Shown here one piece after another: positions 42,941 through 55,380 of a stretch of 64,000 nucleotides of DNA. A program made the translations under genes and the position numbers. The DNA comes from Camillea tinctor (taxonomy: Eukaryota; Ascomycota; Sordariomycetes; Xylariales; Xylariaceae). The notes beneath the pieces are model-generated. The model had not been told where the DNA came from. It worked only from the letters and a program-made list of their open reading frames with translations, and ran no database searches. The stretch spans positions 868,001-932,000 of the forward strand of contig MU394056.1 of assembly GCA_022578605.1 (NCBI GenBank), read 5' to 3'. Numbering within the stretch: the first letter of the stretch is position 1; each line of letters opens with the position of its first letter.

Positions 42941-44708
42941 ATGGCAGACTCCCCGTTGCCGTCGCCGGCAAGTGCGACATTGGTATCATCAACACCACCA
43001 CTGAGTGACCAGGAGGAATCTTGGGAAGAGATATACGAATTTGTTCTTCGTAATCGTCGCAGAGTCTGTCGCAAAGATCCCGATATCGAGTGCATTTCCG
43101 ATTCGCTTCCAGATTCATGTTCCGACGCCGCCTCGGCCTCAACCTCAGCTTCGGCCGCGGCTCCTATGCCCGCCTTAGATCTAGACTTAGACTTGGATAC
43201 AGATAACAAGTCAATCCAGTTGGATGTAGACAACGAGTTGGTGCACTCGGATGCAGACTTCTCAGATGAAGACTGCTCAGATGCAGATATTGAGTCAGCT
43301 CACTCGGGCAAAGACAGCAAATCGGTGCACTCAAACACAGATAATAAGTTGATTCGCCTAGAGGAAGACACTGAGTCAAAGCACTCAGATACAGACAACA
43401 AATCGATTCATTCAGGCGCCGACGACGAGTCTGTTTACTCGGAAACTTCTACTCTAGTCTATGGCCAAGAGCCTTTCAGTACCTTCCAGAATCGAGTCGT
43501 TGAGCTCGCATGCAATACCAGTAAGCAGTCTTTGGGTCTTGTTTGATAATCGAATGTGTTTGAAGCATGAAGACTAACCAATTGGTACAGTTTGGCCTGG
43601 TGTGAGCCCAAGGGACATCACCGTGGAGCGATTGGTTGGAGGTTCCTATAACCGCATCACTGGGATCTCGCGACGAGTCGATGATGAACTTGATATGCAA
43701 TTTCAGTACATTCTGCGGGTCCATCGGTCTGAATTTTCGCAGAGACCGATAGATTGCGAGATTGCATCTCTGCTTTTTGTCCATCATCATACACAGATTC
43801 CTTTACCTCTGGTGTTGGGTTTCGACATAACCGATAACAACGCAATAGGGTCTGCTTACATGGTCCAGAATCGAGTCCAAGGAATCAACCTGACTCATAC
43901 CTATCTATCCCTGAGTCATGAAAATAAATGTAAGCTGGCAAGAGAGCTTGGAAACGTCTATAATCAGATTCTAGACGTCCAAAGCAGCACATATGGCATG
44001 TTAGTACCATCACCGGGCGACAAAGATATCAGCTCTCCGATATGTGTCGCACCTATACCAATCCAAGGCGATTTTGATCCACCTGAACTACCGGACCCTG
44101 CCTTGGTCAAGCCCTATACAAACTCTGCCCCTGTACAGTCAACTCTCGAGATTTTGACGTCGCTCTTACGGGCTCGCCAGGAATACAGGATAAAGAAATG
44201 CCGTGATCACATAACCTACACATTTACGGAGCAGTTCTACATTATGGCCGCAGAGCTAGAGGCAGATGGATGGTTCTCGGATGTTCCTATTTCCTTGGCA
44301 CATCTTGATCTTGGGCCTCATAACATACTCATCAATATAGATCTCCATACGAATGAGGACGCACATATCATTTCGAGCATCCTTGATTGGGATAGCGCTC
44401 TGCTACTCCCCATGTTTGCAGCATGCACGCCCCCAATGTGGCTATGGGGCTGGAAGGAAGGTGAAGAGGAGGACGAACGGAACGCCAACGACATTCCTCC
44501 TACTCCAGAGGCACGAGAAATCAAGCAGTTGTTTGAAGAGGCCGCTGGTCCTGAGTACATGAGATTCGCCTATAGACCTGAGTACAGATTCGCACGGAGG
44601 CTCCTCACCTTTGCTCTCGACGGCATGTCATCTACCGATGGAATACTGGAAGCAGGGAAGATGTTGAAAGAGTGGAGAAAACTCAGACAACCGCATCCCG
44701 AATCCTGA
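42941..44708 (+). CDS. Aminoglycoside-phosphotransferase-fold kinase-like protein with acidic Ser/His repeats
   Basis: Exons 42941-43520 and 43591-44708, 565 aa; intron donor GTAAGC, acceptor TACAG; start context is CCACCATGG. Residues 1-190 are acidic and low complexity, with about ten imperfect 10-12-residue repeats built from D/NxxSxHSDxD (for example DNKSIHSGADDES). The APH domain follows from about 195: RLVGGSYNRITGI (ATP loop), YILRVHR (Lys/Arg position), GSAYMVQNRVQGI, then catalytic LAHLDLGPHNILI (HxD-x4-N) and SSILDWDSALLLP (DFG-equivalent IxDWD). Such proteins in fungi phosphorylate small molecules or have lost activity; substrate is unknown. The catalytic Asp, Asn and metal Asp are all present, so activity is plausible. 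Confidence 0.8.
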
Positions 44709-45641
44709 AGGCACTCACTATGAGGCTTGTAGCGTGAGGATATCGATAGTTAAAATTCAGTCACATGCTACCGATTAGGAGGACCAGATCATGGGCTACA
44801 AGGTAGTACGTACCTTGTTAGAAGACAAAGAGAATGTCCAGTGTATAACAGTATTTGAGGTAATTCTAGTTATAGTCTTCTGCAAAAAACAAAAAATTCA
44901 AAAATTCAAAAATTCAAAAATCACAAAGTCTTGCTGGAACCATCATGACACTGCCCAATAAAGTAAATAATTATATTATATGCCAAAAGTGTTCCCTTCT
45001 TGGTATTTATGGCTCTATTTTGTATACAGCGATGTATTGAATGACACTTCATGCTTGTGCATTATGATATATTTCCATTGGCATTGTCCCTACCTACCCA
45101 GTGCTCTTGGATCCCGACTAGGAAAAAAAGAGATCCTACCGAGTGTAAAATCAAGGATAACTTCGCCAAACCATCCACAATTCAACACCAGAACACCGAT
45201 TTCTTTTGAGTATCAAACGGGTAAGATTCATCAGTCTCAAGAGGGACCCAGAAAGAACTTAGGTAATCACTATGTTGTTGTGCGAGGAACTAGAACTACA
45301 AATACATGCGATACCGTTAAATATAGGTACATAGAAATAGTTTCTTTGCTCCTATATCAGATGATCCATCACCTCTGCGAGATACCTAGCCTCGATACAG
45401 TTATCCGTCATATATCAACCGTGTCGTCCGTCGAAAACTTCGTCAAGCTGCTTGTCTACAGTTCCGTATGTAAAAGAAGCGTTCTGTTGGGTGGATTTAG
45501 CTTCAGGGAGAGTGGTGGCGGGGTGAGAAGCATAAACTATTCCTTCTTCCTATTATATGAATAGAGATTAGACGTATATCCACATACAAAAAAAAGAGAG
45601 GAAAGTACTATGAAGGTAACGTACATTGGGGTGAAGAAACT
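44709..45641. other. Intergenic spacer with a short tandem repeat
   Basis: Contains AAAAATTC in four tandem copies (about 44888-44922). A 194-codon frame at 44980-45564 lacks any domain, has AT-rich composition like its surroundings, and is probably not a gene. Confidence 0.5.
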
Positions 45642-46020
45642 CTAGCCCGACTTGGAGCCTTTCTTCCGGCCCGATCCTTCGGCCTTCGCTTCTCTTGCTT
45701 GCTTTTCTGCCCTGCAATATAACTCTTGTGTTAGCACAACATTGTGTAGTTGTAGAGACTCGGCACCGGACTCTTCTCTCTTCAGCATCGCCCTGTGAAA
45801 CCACTCGAGTTAGCAGGATCTTCACATAAATAAGAAGTTAGACACAATACATTTCCCATTCTTTTTTACACACTAGGCAAGACTCGCCGTAAAGGTGAGA
45901 TTCGTTATGCTTTTTGCAGTAAGTCTGATGGACAGTGCATATTTTCCCTCTCCGTCTGCAGTTACCCTTGTATACCATAGGGCAATGGTGAGTTTTGCTC
46001 TTGGTTCCGAGACCCGGCAT
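45642..46020 (-). CDS. Small Cys/His-rich, probably zinc-binding protein
   Basis: Two exons, 46020-45851 and 45792-45642, 106 aa; intron donor GTATTG, branch CTAAC, acceptor TCACAG. I do not recognise it. Nine potential metal ligands lie between residues 13 and 51: C13, C21, C28, H31, C35, H38, H42, C48 and C51, spaced as in compact zinc modules (CTVHQTYCKKH, CLVC). After the intron the chain becomes a charged helix (LKREESGAE, YCRAEKQAREAKAE) ending in a basic GRKKGSKSG tail, suggesting nucleic-acid or protein binding. No signal peptide. It is divergent from the second RING gene. The splice joins two frames that otherwise end abruptly, which supports it being real. Confidence 0.6.
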
Positions 46021-47915
46021 CTTGGCTAGTGGGTTTGGCTAGCGGGTTGGCTGGCTATGTGGTGATGAAAGGGGATAGCAACTGGCGTTTGGGATTTGTT
46101 TTGTCGAGCTCCGAGGACAGGGATGGGAGTTGTGTGTATATACCTCGTACAAAATGAATGGCATGGGAATCTAGCAAGTGGTGGTGGTCATGCATTTATC
46201 TTGGTGTTATGGAATAATAATAATAAAAGAATGTTACGGGAACAATAGACACTATCGTGTGAATTCTCCCACAGGTAGGCAAACTTCCAGCGGGTGAATT
46301 GGTCACTACGGTGAATTATATAACCTTATCAATATGGCCAGGGATAGGGAGAATGGACAGAGACTGATAAACCATATTCAATATCCTATAGTTCTACTTT
46401 ACAGTCGATGGTAGACTTGCTATGGTAGTGAATACACGACTTACTGGAGCAGGTTCTAGCAAGAGATACCATAAACGATATCATCATCCAAAGTCAGGAT
46501 TCGCTTTGGGAGCGCAGTCACATCTGTAAATCTGGGGTGCAGATTATTCCACCAGAATCCTCGTTGCTAGGGGAGGAGATGTAGGATACAGGGGTTCATG
46601 GAATACAAAGTAGTGCACGGTACTTAGGGAAGAATGTCATAACGAGGTAAGGTTTTTATCTCAAGTGACAGTGGTACTAGCTGTCTTCGTAACAAATTTC
46701 TTGTATAGATCTATGCCAGAGGCCTAGTATCATTTGGCTTTCCGGTCACATTTATTCACAGGGGTTGAAGACATCATAAGGAGTAGTTGCCAAGTATTAC
46801 TATTTCAAGATTTATGGAATGGCTGCCATATTAGACACAACGATACTTGAGCTACTATGTAAAGCAGATATCATATTATATAATCATTTATACTGAAGGG
46901 TTTATGGTTAGCATGGCATTTTATTTATTTCAAGGTAGAATATCTAACGGTAAATGTCTGGAGTTATCCATATATCTACTCACTGTACTCGTTATTTTCC
47001 CATGTTTCGCTAATCAATATGCTCCCCTCACTTTTTCCTTTTCAGTGTTTGTATCTTTTCCTTGCTGATGCCTCGATTCGGCTGTGCTGGATTTATTGGA
47101 CCCATACAATCATTGAGGAATGGTGGAGCCTTGGCACTCCCCCCTATCTTGCCAGGTGGTTGGATGGTAGTGATGGTGATAGCATTTTGGATGAATCATC
47201 TTCAACCGCTATCTAAATCAAGATTTAAACGAAAATGACAAATTAGTATGTTTGCACTTTTCTTTATTTAACTACATTTGGGAACAGGTTTTTCGTGCAA
47301 TCAACCTGTACTTGAGCATTATTGCGTTAGTACTCGAACAAACTATCTAGATGACCCCCCTAAGTGAATAGACATGGCATAGCTTAGCCATAATACTTAG
47401 GTTCTTTCTCTACCGGCGCCACGGTGATGGATACCTCTACTCGCATAATTGAGTTTTACCACATTCAATGAGTGTCAAATAAGATAGTTAATGAATACAT
47501 AAGGTAAGTGTTTCCATGAAGGGAGGCGGTCTCCCCAGCTACGCCTGTAAAAGTTTCAAAGTGGAATTTTCCATTGAACACACAATCTTCAATCTGCTGA
47601 AACTGTGAATGGACCACATGGATGTGTGCATTGACAAGTAGTTAATGGGGGAAAAAAATAGTTACTAGAGTGATTGCACAGAGAGACAACACATAAAACC
47701 CAGAGGACACCTCTGCAGATTCTTGACCCAAACCATCTCACCTTCCACATCTTCTTTTTCTTCATCTATTTTCCTCTCTCCATCACTTCTTCATCGCGGA
47801 GACACACACATACACATATCCATCTATCAACACCTTCATCCCACGAAGCATCACTTCCATCTATCCTCACCAGTTCTGTCTGGAAACAAACATCAACTTG
47901 ACTGAAGACGTCACG
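46021..47915. other. AT-rich spacer, no gene seen
   Basis: About 1.9 kb, mostly AT-rich. Right end (47700-47915) is a CT-rich leader for the second RING gene with a CACACACATACACA stretch at about 47801-47816. Confidence 0.5.
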
Positions 47916-49184
47916 ATGGCTTCTGTGTCCCGGAAGGTCGTGCTGCGGGACCACTATCTCCCCCAGATTCTCCGGTACTTCGATTCGGATGGCAATCCGA
48001 AGCCTCGTTGGTCATGTTCTATCGATTGCGCCATCTGTCGCGAGCCTCTTGCCATCTTCCAGCCTGCCGATGCTGACCACCATGCATTTACATGTCTCCC
48101 ATGTGGGCATGTGTTTGGCTACAAGTGCATCAATACTTGGCTTACTACATGCGAGTCCGAACCTGCCTGTCCCAGCTGCAGAATGTCGTTGATTCACTCC
48201 GGCTGCCATTGCTTAACAAAGATCAAGCCTTTGGAATTCTCTCCAGGTTTCAATATCAACTCGATTCGGCCAAATTACACAGAGGTTCCTACGATGTGCC
48301 GAAAATGCAAATCCCATGTGTACCGAGGGCCCTCTGGCCAGTACGTTCCTCCGAGGGGGCATGGCTTATCCAGAAACCAGGTCCATATCATTCAGCCCAC
48401 ACAGGAGCTATATACCATGGATTATCGTCCTGAGTGGCAACCTTGGGTCCCTAGACGTGCGAACCCTTCTGCTCCCCGCCAACCCCAGGCAGATGCACGT
48501 GGCAGACAACCTCGCGAGAATCTTGCAGCATTTCCCACGTATGGAGAAATCGGACGCGCTTATCATCAGGTACATCAGAATAGCAATTCACGAAGGCAAC
48601 CTTTGGCAATCCACCCCCTCGTCGCACAGGCTTCCTTGGCTGCTCACGCCAGAGCTCAATCTTTATCCGAGACCCGAGCAACTCCCCATCTGAGAGGTGG
48701 ACAGGAGACTGGACAGGAGGCTGGACAGGAGGCTGGACATGGAGATCTACAGACGCTTTATGAAGAGAGAGGCTCTGAGGCAAACTCTGAACCACAGCCG
48801 AGCTCTTCCTCCGAAACACCGGAAAGTCCGAAAGAGGATGAGATGGTAGTGTCGAACGAGGCCAATGCACAAGAGCTGGGAGGTCAGCATACACCACAGC
48901 CCCAGGTCCTGATGCCAGAGCACCAGTATCGACCATCTCCCCAGCAAATCCATCATCACAACCACACCCAATTCATCCAGTCTCAGATCCGACGCCTGGC
49001 AAGCGGGAGGCTTGCGAACCAGCTGGCTCGCCATGCACAAGGACAGATGCATATGAGAGAGGCGGGACAAGCCGGCCGGCAAACACATCCGATTCAGATA
49101 GGGGATAATGGTCTATTCACTCTACCTTATTTCCCGAATGACGACTGGACAAACGCCATCCCCACCCCATGGCAGTTCTTGTAA
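47916..49184 (+). CDS. RING-type zinc-finger protein (putative E3 ubiquitin ligase), copy 2
   Basis: Single exon, 422 aa from the ATG at 47916 (ACGATGG context); an in-frame ATG at 47898 would add six residues. RING at about 38-88: CAICREP, LPCGHVFGYKCINTWL, CPSCRMS. Another C-x2-C (MCRKCKSHV) follows at about 131, and then a long Gln/Pro/His-rich disordered tail, including a GQEAGQEAGQ repeat at about 265-278 encoded by GGACAGGAGGCT units. Its organisation parallels the RING gene at 40851-41702, though the tails are unrelated. Function probably in ubiquitination; target unknown. Confidence 0.78.
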   Translation: MASVSRKVVLRDHYLPQILRYFDSDGNPKPRWSCSIDCAICREPLAIFQPADADHHAFTCLPCGHVFGYKCINTWLTTCESEPACPSCRMSLIHSGCHCLTKIKPLEFSPGFNINSIRPNYTEVPTMCRKCKSHVYRGPSGQYVPPRGHGLSRNQVHIIQPTQELYTMDYRPEWQPWVPRRANPSAPRQPQADARGRQPRENLAAFPTYGEIGRAYHQVHQNSNSRRQPLAIHPLVAQASLAAHARAQSLSETRATPHLRGGQETGQEAGQEAGHGDLQTLYEERGSEANSEPQPSSSSETPESPKEDEMVVSNEANAQELGGQHTPQPQVLMPEHQYRPSPQQIHHHNHTQFIQSQIRRLASGRLANQLARHAQGQMHMREAGQAGRQTHPIQIGDNGLFTLPYFPNDDWTNAIPTPWQFL

Positions 49185-51028
49185 CTCGATTCGCTATTGT
49201 GAACGGCCCCAACCAATAACGCGTACATCTAAGGGTATCTATTCCCTGCTCGGACGATGCACCAAAGAGGACTATAAGGACGGGGAAAATATGGAGAGAG
49301 AAACGAGAAAAGGGGAAGGAAAAAAGAAAACAAAACAAAAACACACACCAACTCCACTCTTCATCGTCTATTGTCAGACGATTTATAGACTATACGGACG
49401 ATTTGCTTTGATTCCGGGGCTGCAATGACAGCTAATTAGAGCGTGTGATACCCTGAATGAGGATGAGGAATATACGGGAGCACAAGAATACAGCAAGGTC
49501 TCCTAGGGAAATACAATAATAATGCGTATACGGAACGATGGATGGCACAAGGACAGCTCGACGACTTCTGCCAGGAAGTTTGCAGCTAAGAGGGGAGGAT
49601 ACGACTGGATGGATTTGTCCCCAGAATCAACGACCTAAGTTAGGAGGTTAGGTTGAGAGAGGGATATGAAGAGGGATATGAAACCCATCTTCGGTCACAA
49701 CTTGCATCTCAGGGGGACTGGCACAGGCTTTTTCTTCATTTCTCTTTCTCTCGGTATCATGGCTAGCGAGTACAATCATGGATTTCAATAATCAAGCATA
49801 AGTGGTGCACTGGCAGTGCTTTTTAAAACAGACATGGCTGTCCCAAACTGACATGATGAACTGAATCTTTTTATATATTGCTTTCTTTGGACGAGTGAAC
49901 GATTTATTAAGCCTTTTAAATCATACCCTGGGTATATTGGTGGTGTCTCCAAGATAAATAGAGAAACACCAAAAGGGAGAGGAAGAAAGAAGAATGGAGG
50001 AAGAGTTCCGGTACTACTTGGTACCTACTGTAAGCTCGATACTAATTTTACTAAGTTGCCCATTAAAGTTCGAACTTGTTGTTATTCAGGATCTCGGATT
50101 GCTTTCAAAGTACCTAGGTACCTGACATTGCAGGTTGAAATACATGTGTACATGGGTCTGTACATAATTAAATACCTACCATCTGGTTTAATCGCGTATT
50201 TTTTATTATTAACAACAGGTTTCGAGTAAATAGAGTATATCCTCAAGAAGAATTCACTACAAGTTATACCTGTAGGCTTATTACGCTTGCAATATGAAAG
50301 AGTTCCCTAGCCTAAGTACCCAATAGATAAGAGGAATACCTACCAACTAAGCTACCTGCAACTACATACGCAATTTTCACATGTAAAACAAAGTCGGCCG
50401 ACCAGGATGTATGTGCGTCATAGCACCCACAAAAAATGAAGTAGGTATGTAAGAGGTAAGAGGTAAGAGGTACCTCCTGGACAGAAAACCCTTGGGACCC
50501 GATTCCCCAGATTTTTTTTTTTAATTGTTTAAGCCGAGATACAGACTAGAAACCACATGCCGACGCCGAAACGATTTGACCCAGGTAAAATGTACTTAGT
50601 GGAGGTCATCTTGTATGCACGCTAACTAGTGTAAATAACCAGGGGATTTCGGGAATCTCGTTCTTCTCTTCCCTTACAACTACCATTTTTACCTATTAAC
50701 AAACCATTACCACTCGAACCTATCAAATTACCTCTCCTTTCCACGCTCTTAGCGATTTGTTTAACAACTTGTGAATTATTATTATTATTGGTATTTCTTT
50801 ACTTTTTCGATTTAAATTTTTTTTTTCTTTTTTCCATTCTCAAATGATCCGGTAACGTCGTTTTTCTCTCTCTTTTCTTCTCTCTCCCTTGAATTCGATT
50901 TTCGTCGCGAGTCGTCTATTACCGATCAACCGATCCGTTCATCACCCAACGCCCGTGCGATCGTCGCTCTCTTCGAAAAAGAAAAAAAAAGCATATCCAC
51001 CCTCCCCAAAAAAAATAGCCGAGGCATC
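49185..51028. promoter_or_regulatory. Spacer and CT-rich leader upstream of the PXMP4-like gene
   Basis: Left part is 3' sequence of the RING gene; the middle is AT-rich with TACCTAGGTACCT (about 50111-50122); the right (50680-51020) is strongly pyrimidine-rich and probably the promoter/leader. No gene recognised. Confidence 0.45.
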
Positions 51029-51984
51029 ATGGAAGCCGCGCTAGAGAGGCTCGAAGTCGTTAAGGTGCGCAACTCATCGTCAACAACAACCCCCCCGTAA
51101 TTGCAATTGCATTCGCATCGCATTGCAACCGAAAAATAAATGCTCAAAATGAACTAAACCCCCTTTTCGGCAGGCCGCTCTCGAGCGCATCGTCCTCGAG
51201 CCGGCGTACCACGACGTGCTGGCCGTCGTCAAGAGCGCGCGCAATGGCGCCGTGTACGGGGCCAAGGTGCGGTTCCCGCACGCGCTCGTCATGGTCTTCC
51301 TGTTCCGGTCGGGCACGCTGCGCGAGAAGCTCGGCCTCGTCCTGCGCGCCACCCGCACCCACGCCCGCAACCTCGCCCAGTTCGCCACTCTGTACAAGCT
51401 CACCTGCTACGTGCTCAAGCACTTTGGTCCCACGCCCGGGAAGGAGGGTGAGTCCCCCCCCCCTTTTCATTTCCGCCCCCTTTTTGTATCTATATATATA
51501 TGCTATATATGACGATGGTTGGTTTTGGTGAGAGGGAGGAAGAGAGACAGAGAGAGAGAGAGAGACGGAAAGAGAAAGCTAACCATCCCGCGTCTTCTTT
51601 CTTCCAGGCCCCTACGACCACTTCGTCGGCGGCCTCGTAGGCGGGTACTTCGTGTTCGGCGGGCGCTCGCGGCGCAGCGGCAAGATCCCCTCGGTGAACC
51701 AGCAGATCGTGGTGTACGTGTTCGCGCGGGTGGTCCTCGCGCTGGCGCGGCTCGCCGTGAAGCCGGGCGTCGGGCTGCCCGCGGTGTCGGAGCCCGAGCC
51801 CTCGGCGCGCATCAGCCGGCTGGCCTGGCCCGTCTTCGCCTCCCTCTCCTGGGCCATGGTCATGCACCTCTTCCATTACCACCCCGACGACCTCCAGCCC
51901 AGCCTCCGCGGCTCCATGTCCTACATCTACCAGCAGTCCAACGAGTGGGACTCGCTGCGCAACTTCATATGGCATAATAAATAA
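51029..51984 (+). CDS. PXMP4: Peroxisomal membrane protein of the PXMP4/PMP24 type
   Basis: Small integral peroxisomal membrane protein of the Tim17/22/23-related fold; biochemical role not established. Exons 51029-51064, 51174-51447, 51608-51984, 228 aa. The 12-codon first exon (MEALLERLEVVK-like start, here MEAALERLEVVK) joins AALERIVLEP, the conserved beginning of this family. Conserved blocks: GAVYGAKVRFPHALVMVFLFR, LYKLTCYVLKHFG, DHFVGGLVGGYFVFG (glycine-rich helix), INQQIV-type segment SVNQQIVVYVFARV, and C-terminal YIYQQSNEWDSLRNFIWHNK. Introns have donors GTGCGC and GTGAGT and acceptors GGCAG and TCCAG. Length and ends match homologues well. Third codon positions are strongly G/C. Confidence 0.88.
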
Positions 51985-52656
51985 AAAGAAAACCGGGGAA
52001 AGAAGAAAAAAGAAGATAATCGAGGGGCTGTGGAGGTAGAAGTGAAGCAAGCGCACCGGATTCAAGGTATGAGAGAGGAAGAGGAAGGAAGCGGCGAGTT
52101 ATACAAGAGAAATTCGGTTCAAGAAAGAATTGGATATGATATATATACCTATGCATACGGAAAACAAGCAGGCAGGGAGGAAAGAGACAAGCATAATTTC
52201 TCATACATTTCGTGTTATAGGGAGGCAAGGCCTAAACGGCGATGGGGCGGTTCATGATCTAAAGGCGTTTCATTACGGGGACTCATTATTGGGGATTATA
52301 TTATCATATCTTTTTGTTCACCCCCTTTTCTTGTAGACCGTGTCATCAATCATCATAAATAAGAGAGGCCTTGAGCAATAAAGAGTCAAACATACTTCAG
52401 GCATCAGTTTACTCTGAAAGGAATTATATGGAATAATAACTTACCAATCCACATTCAATAGAAATAGAGACAAGCAGTCAAGCATCTCATGAACTGAAAG
52501 GGGGAAAGACATCAACCTTATGTGCATACATGTAGATGCCTTGTTGTTCCTGGGTATAAATTATATATTCAAAATCTAATTTTTATGTTGATACCGCTGC
52601 TTTTTTTTTCTGGTTTCGTTTGTTTCGTCCTTTATTCCTAGGGACTTTGTGGTGGG
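51985..52656. other. Convergent 3' spacer
   Basis: Between the PXMP4-like gene and the GT69 gene; no gene or repeat of note. Confidence 0.5.
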
Positions 52657-53996
52657 CTACAAGTGTTTCCACCCGTTCGACCACATAATTTGCATCTCGT
52701 TTATGAGGCAATATTCCCCAGGCTCGTACCGAGGTAAATCCCCATCCGGCGTCTCTACTTTCCACTGGTCGAGTCGCTTCTGTATAGTGCGGGTCTCGAG
52801 CTGGCTTTGAATGGCCATGCGCCAACCTTGTATTCGGTTGACCCAGGCACCAACTACCGTCCAAAAGGGTGTCGGGAAACGGTTCGTCCTAATCTGCCAG
52901 TATGCTTCTTCATCATAACCTACACGAACATTTGGGTTCAGCCACACCCCTTTCTCAGGGGTTAGGTAGTTATCGGCGTGAATCAAGCAGCACTCAGATC
53001 CCTCGAGGTGTAAATCCGCTAGGGAATCGTCAATGCCACGAAATTCAAGCGGCGGATTGGCGTAAAATGGCGCCGAATCGAATACCACAATACCATTCCA
53101 ACAGGACTTTACTCGTACGGGCTCATTGTGTAGCGCAGATTCCCGGGATGTTGGCGACTGGAACCACGGCCAATGTAGTGATACGGACTTCAATCCCATA
53201 TCGTCGCGCAAAGCGAAGGTATCGTAGTACAGTGGTGATACTTTGTAGTCCATGGAGCAAGCAGCGGCGTATTCACCGCCGCGTGTGTCGAAGAGGGTGA
53301 CTACATCCTCGGTCTGGGTCCCAATCAGCACAACGTTCGCCATTTTTACTACACCTTAAGCCGGTGATTTCACTGGGCAGAATATCTCACATCAAAAACG
53401 ACGTCATTCAGCCAGAGAACTTTGTCAAACGTCCGCCCTTCTTTCTCCAACTGTTTTAGCGGTTCCATAGCTTGGTTACGCACTCGGGCAAGATACGGTA
53501 TTCGGCGCATTTCGAATTGGCTCTCGGCAACGTTCCAAATCCACCCTGGCTCGCGTGCGCCCGGCGATGGGCGGGTCTCAATCTCCTCAAGTTGTTCCCA
53601 TACTGTCATACCCAGAATGACTGTATTAGCGACACCATTTTCGTCAAGTACCGCTTTCAATTCGATCAATGCATCTTTGGACCCGTCCTGGGACCCGGAC
53701 TCGATGGCCGAGACATAGATATTGTCAGGGCCGAAGTAGTCTACAAGATCCAGTACAGCTTTGTTCCAAGCCCCCCTAAGGATCTCTTCGGTATTTCGGT
53801 GTACGGAGGCAATGAAGACAGTCGCGTTTCCGGGTGTTGGGCCCGAGGGTGATCGTCGATCAAGGTCTAAACCTGTTCGGTAGGTATCAGGCCGGCGGCG
53901 TATAAGGAGAGAAGCGTCGATGAGGAAGAGAAAGAGGACGAAATACAGGGTCGGCCGCAGGTAATTGCGCCGGAACCGACGGTAGGTGATGATCAT
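52657..53996 (-). CDS. GT69 mannosyltransferase (CAP59/CMT1 family)
   Basis: Type II membrane glycosyltransferase; the family includes the Cryptococcus alpha-1,3-mannosyltransferase Cmt1 and capsule protein Cap59. Exons 53996-53391 and 53313-52657, 420 aa; the intron donor is GTGAGA and the acceptor CCCAG, joining LWLNDVVFD to TEDVVTLFDTR. A signal anchor spans about 15-32 (TLYFVLFLFLIDASLLI). Luminal motifs: VFIASVHRNTEEILRG, FGPDNIYVSAIESGSQDGS, NDVVFDTEDV (DxD-like donor site), CSMDYKVSPLYYDTFALRD, CWNGIVVFDSAPF and SECCLIHADNYL. All are standard for the family. Likely acts in the Golgi on cell-wall or secreted mannans. Confidence 0.88.
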
Positions 53997-55380
53997 TTAG
54001 ATGAGCGATGCGGATGATGTCCTAGAACTAAAAACATAAATATAATAAGGAGGGAAGAAGGAGTGTAAAGAAAGAAAGAAAGAAAGAAAAGCAAGAAATG
54101 GCTGTTGGATAGCTAGACAACGAGAGAGGAAGTGATCAAGCAAGCTATGTCATTCTCAAGGTTTCGTGAATGTCTCTCCTCTCTCCCTTGAGCTTCCCCG
54201 TTCCCTCTCAACAGGGAAAATGACAGGTACCATGAAGAGCGCCAAGTGAGCTAGGTTTCTCGGCAAATGTTCTGTTCTGTACAGATAAATACGTAACGAG
54301 AGAAAAAGCGAGAGACAAGATGGAGAGACAGTTGAAGCTCAATGACGAACGAGGATGTATTCCTAAAAGGGATGTGTGTTAACCTAGATTAGATATGAAG
54401 GTAGCATCTTCATATGTAAGCAGGTAGACTCGACCAAGATGGTGGGATATGAAAAAGGAACGAAGAGAAGGAATGGAGCTAAGCTGCTATAGTAGCATGG
54501 GGAATAACCATTAGGTATGGGGCGTATGCTGGGGGGGGGGAGGGAGGGATGAGTTGAATCTGCTAAGTAGTAAGGTTAATAATAGGGATGAGGTTTCGCT
54601 ATCTTGGCATTACAGATAAAATGGTCTTTTTCTTTTTTCCCTTTTTTTTTTTTAGGTCCTTCTGCCCCCCTGACGCTGCTGCAGCTGCAACCTGCATGCG
54701 CGCATCCACGCGCATCCACGCGTAGGTAAGGAGCAAGTCATAGCAAGTAGAAGTAACCCCTTAAAAAAATGTTTAGATTGGGGGGGGGGGGGGGGGGGGC
54801 TCGTGTAACGCTGACAGGTGCTGGTGGGGTGTGCTATAAACGTTAGCGATGCAGTACCAGTAACTTAGCTTTCACCATCTCTCCTACAACAACCAATATA
54901 CCATATCCATTATTCCATATCAGTGCCGTTTTCCTGGCGCTAATAATCTTCCGCTACACTAAATAAAAATAAGCGGATCAATATCAGATGAATAGGTCGG
55001 AATAGGTAAGCAAGGAAACAGTCGTCGCATTACCTCAAAAGCAGAGTATCCATCACAGAATTGATGCCACTTCCAGACCTGAGCAACGCTGCTTTGAGCC
55101 TGAGCCGAGCCTGAGTTGCGCACCCGAATAAGCACATGATGAAAGGCATGATGAAATGCACAAAGTTATGCAAAATAATACGGCTACAGGGGTGTGCCCC
55201 GCAGATTCTTGGCAATCACGTCCGGCCGTCAACACCTGACGTGGACGTCCGCTCTCGCTCTCGGTGCTTGAATATTCCCAAAAGCACCTCCACGACTGGA
55301 ATGCAGCAACCACCTTAGCCTAACACTAACCCTCTCATTAATTCCCCTGCCAAAACTGTACAGAATGAATTTTAGTTGTC
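53997..55380. other. Spacer with G homopolymer and (GAAA)n
   Basis: (GAAA)n at about 54068-54090, G runs at 54531-54541 and 54781-54799, a duplicated GCGCATCCAC at about 54701-54719. Short frames at 55030-55313 show no domain. No gene supported. Confidence 0.5.

Noticed and set aside
44980..45564. 194-codon open frame on the plus strand
   Set aside because: AT-rich composition like the spacer, no domain, no splice logic, and the frame ends in a poly-A-like context; most likely chance.
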